Assembly: GCA_001304035.1 (NCBI GenBank) | Contig: LJUD01000018.1 | Location: 1-15,953, forward strand | DNA length: 15,953 bases | Direction: 5' to 3' | Origin: a bacterium SM23_31 | Lineage (GTDB): Bacteria > SM23-31 | Shown here: in pieces, positions 13,994 to 15,953 of the stretch | How positions within the stretch are numbered: the stretch's first letter is position 1 | Layout of the letters: each line of letters opens with the position of its first letter | Notes under the pieces: generated by a model | Databases searched by the model: none | What the model was told of the DNA's origin: nothing | The model's input: the letters and a program-made list of their open reading frames with translations, nothing else | Program-made: the position numbers and the translations under genes

Positions 13994-15382
13994 TTAAGGA
14001 TCTCGGATAATTACTACCGGCATATTAACCGGAACTTCGCCGGTTTCTTTTTTCGCAGTCGCCGGTTTTAATTGTTTTTCTTTTAATTCTGTTCCGATAC
14101 CCTGCAATTTTTTATACGGATCACGGAGCGCAACAATCTGACCGGATTCAAGACCTTTTTTTATTACTACATAGTCTTTATTCTTAACTCCTGTAACTAT
14201 GGGAGATTTTTTGTACGTTCCGCCATCTTTTACATAGACAAACGTTTCATTTTCCGCCTCAAAAACCGATTGAATCGGAATGTACACCGCATCTTGCAAC
14301 CTGTCGGTAATTATCGTGCATGTAGCCGACATTCCCGGTATAAGAGCCCCATTATTTTCCGTGTTTTCTTCCGAATTTTTGATTGCAATCTCTACAGTAT
14401 ATAAATTCCTAAACTCGTTACGAGTATTTGGATTGACATATACTTTTTCCGCCAGTGTTGCAATACGGGACACTGTTCCGTAATAAATCCTTTCATCCGT
14501 ATCAAGCTTAACTATTACTTCCTGGTTACGTTTTATTTTTCCAACCTCTATCTCGTTTACTGCTGTTTTAACAAGCATTTCCGAAAGGTCGGACAGCTCT
14601 ATGAACGGCTCACCGTAAAATATACTGGTAGCCCCTACCCTGACTTTCTCTCTACTTAATACACCCAAGCCCATATAGACCTCCAGGTATACAACCATTC
14701 CCGGAACCGGTGCATAAACAGTAGTTTCGCCTAATCGCTTCGTATAATCATCAACATATTTTTCATACCGCTTGATCTCTTCGTATTTGATGATGAGTTT
14801 TTCTCTATTTTCTAATTTTTTACTTTCAATTTCATCTGCTTTATCCAAAAGCTGCAATTCTTTCATATGCATACCAATTTGATCACGCTGCTTTTCAATT
14901 TCAGCATCAAATTGCGAACTTAATGAGCCTATCTTATCGAGTTCCAATTGCAGTTGATCTTTCTTCAGTTGATTCCCTCTGCGTACCGAATCAGTTCTTT
15001 GCTGCGCTAAGAGCACTTCAAGTTCCTGGTATTTCGTGGCTAAAGTAGATTTATAGTTATAAAGCCTCTCCTCTAAATAAGAATCGTCAAATTGAATAAG
15101 AAAATCTCCCTTTTCGACATATTCATTTTCAGGTGCCAAATCTATTATTTTAATCTCACCTAATCCACTGGGACCAGCAATCTTCGTAGACCTGAGTGAT
15201 TTAAACTCTCCGGAAGCCACTACATCAACAATAAATTCTCCCCTTATAGCTTCAAACGTCTCCACTTCGATGGCGGTACTTTTATAGCCTAAATACACGA
15301 TCAAACCGAGCGTTAGAATTGCCATCCCAACTGTAAGAAATTTTGCGCGATTGCCGCCCGGAATACGTAACATCTTACTCAT
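13994..15382 (-). CDS. Periplasmic adaptor / membrane-fusion protein, second paralogue
   Basis: Same family and domain order as its neighbour, 462 residues. An ATG at 15397 is also open, but the one at 15382 is preceded by GAAGGTG and gives MSKMLRIPGGNRAKF, which lines up residue for residue with the start of the other paralogue; that start is chosen. A hydrophobic segment (about 16-33) ends in VYLGY, so the cysteine of the neighbour is Tyr here and this protein should stay as an uncleaved membrane anchor. NEYVEKGDFLIQFD, a long coiled coil, TTVYAPVPGMVVY, and LIPGMSATCTI with YIPIQSVF follow. The C-terminus has an extra tail (KETGEVPVNMPVVIIRDP). It is transcribed first, 219 bases before the neighbour. 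No transporter gene is adjacent on this side within the window. Confidence 0.9.
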   Translation of the reverse strand: MSKMLRIPGGNRAKFLTVGMAILTLGLIVYLGYKSTAIEVETFEAIRGEFIVDVVASGEFKSLRSTKIAGPSGLGEIKIIDLAPENEYVEKGDFLIQFDDSYLEERLYNYKSTLATKYQELEVLLAQQRTDSVRRGNQLKKDQLQLELDKIGSLSSQFDAEIEKQRDQIGMHMKELQLLDKADEIESKKLENREKLIIKYEEIKRYEKYVDDYTKRLGETTVYAPVPGMVVYLEVYMGLGVLSREKVRVGATSIFYGEPFIELSDLSEMLVKTAVNEIEVGKIKRNQEVIVKLDTDERIYYGTVSRIATLAEKVYVNPNTRNEFRNLYTVEIAIKNSEENTENNGALIPGMSATCTIITDRLQDAVYIPIQSVFEAENETFVYVKDGGTYKKSPIVTGVKNKDYVVIKKGLESGQIVALRDPYKKLQGIGTELKEKQLKPATAKKETGEVPVNMPVVIIRDP

Positions 15383-15455
15383 TGCACCTTCGGTCATTTT
15401 TCATTTGTCTTCAAAGTCTATAAACGTTATTAATTTGGATTATTCATAAAATTAA

Positions 15456-15800
15456 TTTTTTAGACAGGATTTACAAGATAAACTGGATATATTATCTTTT
15501 TTATCATGTGAATCTTTTCTAAAAATCCCCCCCTTACTCCGGGAGTATGAATATGTCATGTTAAATATTATATCTTCTAACTCGGAAAATTTATTTTTTT
15601 GGCAGACCGAACTTTTTAACAAGATGTTTCATCATTATTAAATACATTTACTTATCTAAGATTCTGTCCTGAGTATTATGATTAAAGCTTTTTTAGAAAA
15701 TGTTTATGTAGGCACGAGTTGCTCCCTATAGTAAGGGGATTTCTGTGCAGGATAAACTGGATATATCATCCTGTTTATCCAGTAAATCCTGTCTAAAAAA
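15456..15800. repeat. Foldback element with 19-bp perfect inverted ends
   Basis: TTTTTTAGACAGGATTTAC at 15456-15474 is the exact reverse complement of 15782-15800. The similarity continues inward imperfectly: GATAAAC-GGAT segments next to each end, and AATCCCC...TTACT...GGGAG near 15527-15546 against its inverted counterpart near 15723-15742. So both arms are about 60-90 bases with an unrelated AT-rich centre. No transposase is encoded; it resembles a MITE or the ACAGGATTTACAGGAT type of dispersed repeat. Confidence 0.75.
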
Positions 15801-15942
15801 GCATAACTATAATATATAGACAGTATAAAGTTTTTTGTTGAATATTTTCAAAATTGTACTGTTTTTTTTAAAACTGGACAAATGGCATGTAGAAATAAGT
15901 TGTGGTTTCTCCGATAAATTGTTAAACTTAGGTCACCCAATG

Positions 15943-15950
15943 TAAGGAGG
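15943..15950 (+). promoter_or_regulatory. Strong ribosome binding site of a gene just beyond the window
   Basis: TAAGGAGGAAC ends the window: a full AAGGAGG on the plus strand with the start codon expected within the next few bases. The gene would be divergent from the adaptor pair. Confidence 0.55.
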
Positions 15951-15953
15951 AAC

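Larger units (their letters stand above)
15383..15953. other. Gene-free region upstream of the adaptor genes
   Basis: About 570 bases without a credible reading frame. It carries the foldback element at 15456-15800. To its right is AT-rich DNA that probably holds the promoter of the next plus-strand gene. Confidence 0.6.

Noticed and set aside
15711..15727. Possible sigma-54 promoter (GGCACG...TTGC) near the adaptor genes
   Set aside because: The GG and GC pairs are separated by 8 bases instead of 10, and the site lies on the plus strand within the arm of the foldback element.

Overview
The window looks like a piece of the chromosome of an AT-rich, Gram-negative, uncultured-type bacterium. 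The Gram-negative reading rests on two periplasmic adaptor (membrane-fusion) proteins and on lipoprotein-type signal peptides. The GSI-alpha-like glutamine synthetases, the style of the lipoproteins and the many dispersed palindromic repeats would fit a lineage around the Bacteroidota/FCB superphylum, but that placement is a weak inference. No phage, transposase, CRISPR array, rRNA or tRNA gene is visible. The genes are mostly housekeeping, and the less ordinary content is regulatory or sits in intergenic repeats.

Layout. (1) Positions 1-489, minus: the 5' part of prfB (release factor 2) with an intact programmed +1 frameshift site. (2) 490-948: a long AT-rich divergent spacer with repeated motifs and a probable promoter. 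(3) 949-4519, plus: two tandem 442-residue glutamine synthetases followed by a cyclophilin-type peptidyl-prolyl isomerase with a lipoprotein-like leader. The first synthetase carries unusual active-site substitutions; the second is canonical. (4) 4520-8055: repeats, then a minus-strand group of a metallo-beta-lactamase-fold hydrolase, an unknown lipoprotein, a DUF72/YecE protein and a membrane-anchored TPR protein. (5) 8248-12353, minus: a complete riboflavin pathway, in transcription order promoter, FMN riboswitch with terminator, ribD, ribE, a repeat-filled gap with its own candidate promoter, ribBA, ribH. (6) 12428-15382, minus: two tandem paralogous membrane-fusion proteins without any transporter gene in view. 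(7) 15383-15953: a gene-free stretch holding a foldback (inverted-repeat) element and ending in a strong ribosome binding site for a plus-strand gene just outside the window.

How the parts work together. RibBA supplies both starting compounds from GTP and ribulose 5-phosphate. RibD performs the deaminase and reductase steps, RibH condenses the two branches and RibE makes riboflavin. The FMN riboswitch shuts the operon when FMN is plentiful; its 5' P1 strand is complementary to the 5' arm of the downstream terminator, so a specific mutually exclusive fold can be proposed. The two glutamine synthetases point to ammonium assimilation with either functional specialisation or a regulatory role for the divergent copy. 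I found no clear evidence of a wholly new multi-gene system. The best leads are the altered glutamine synthetase, the repeats around its promoter, the riboswitch logic, the orphan pair of adaptors and the repeat elements.
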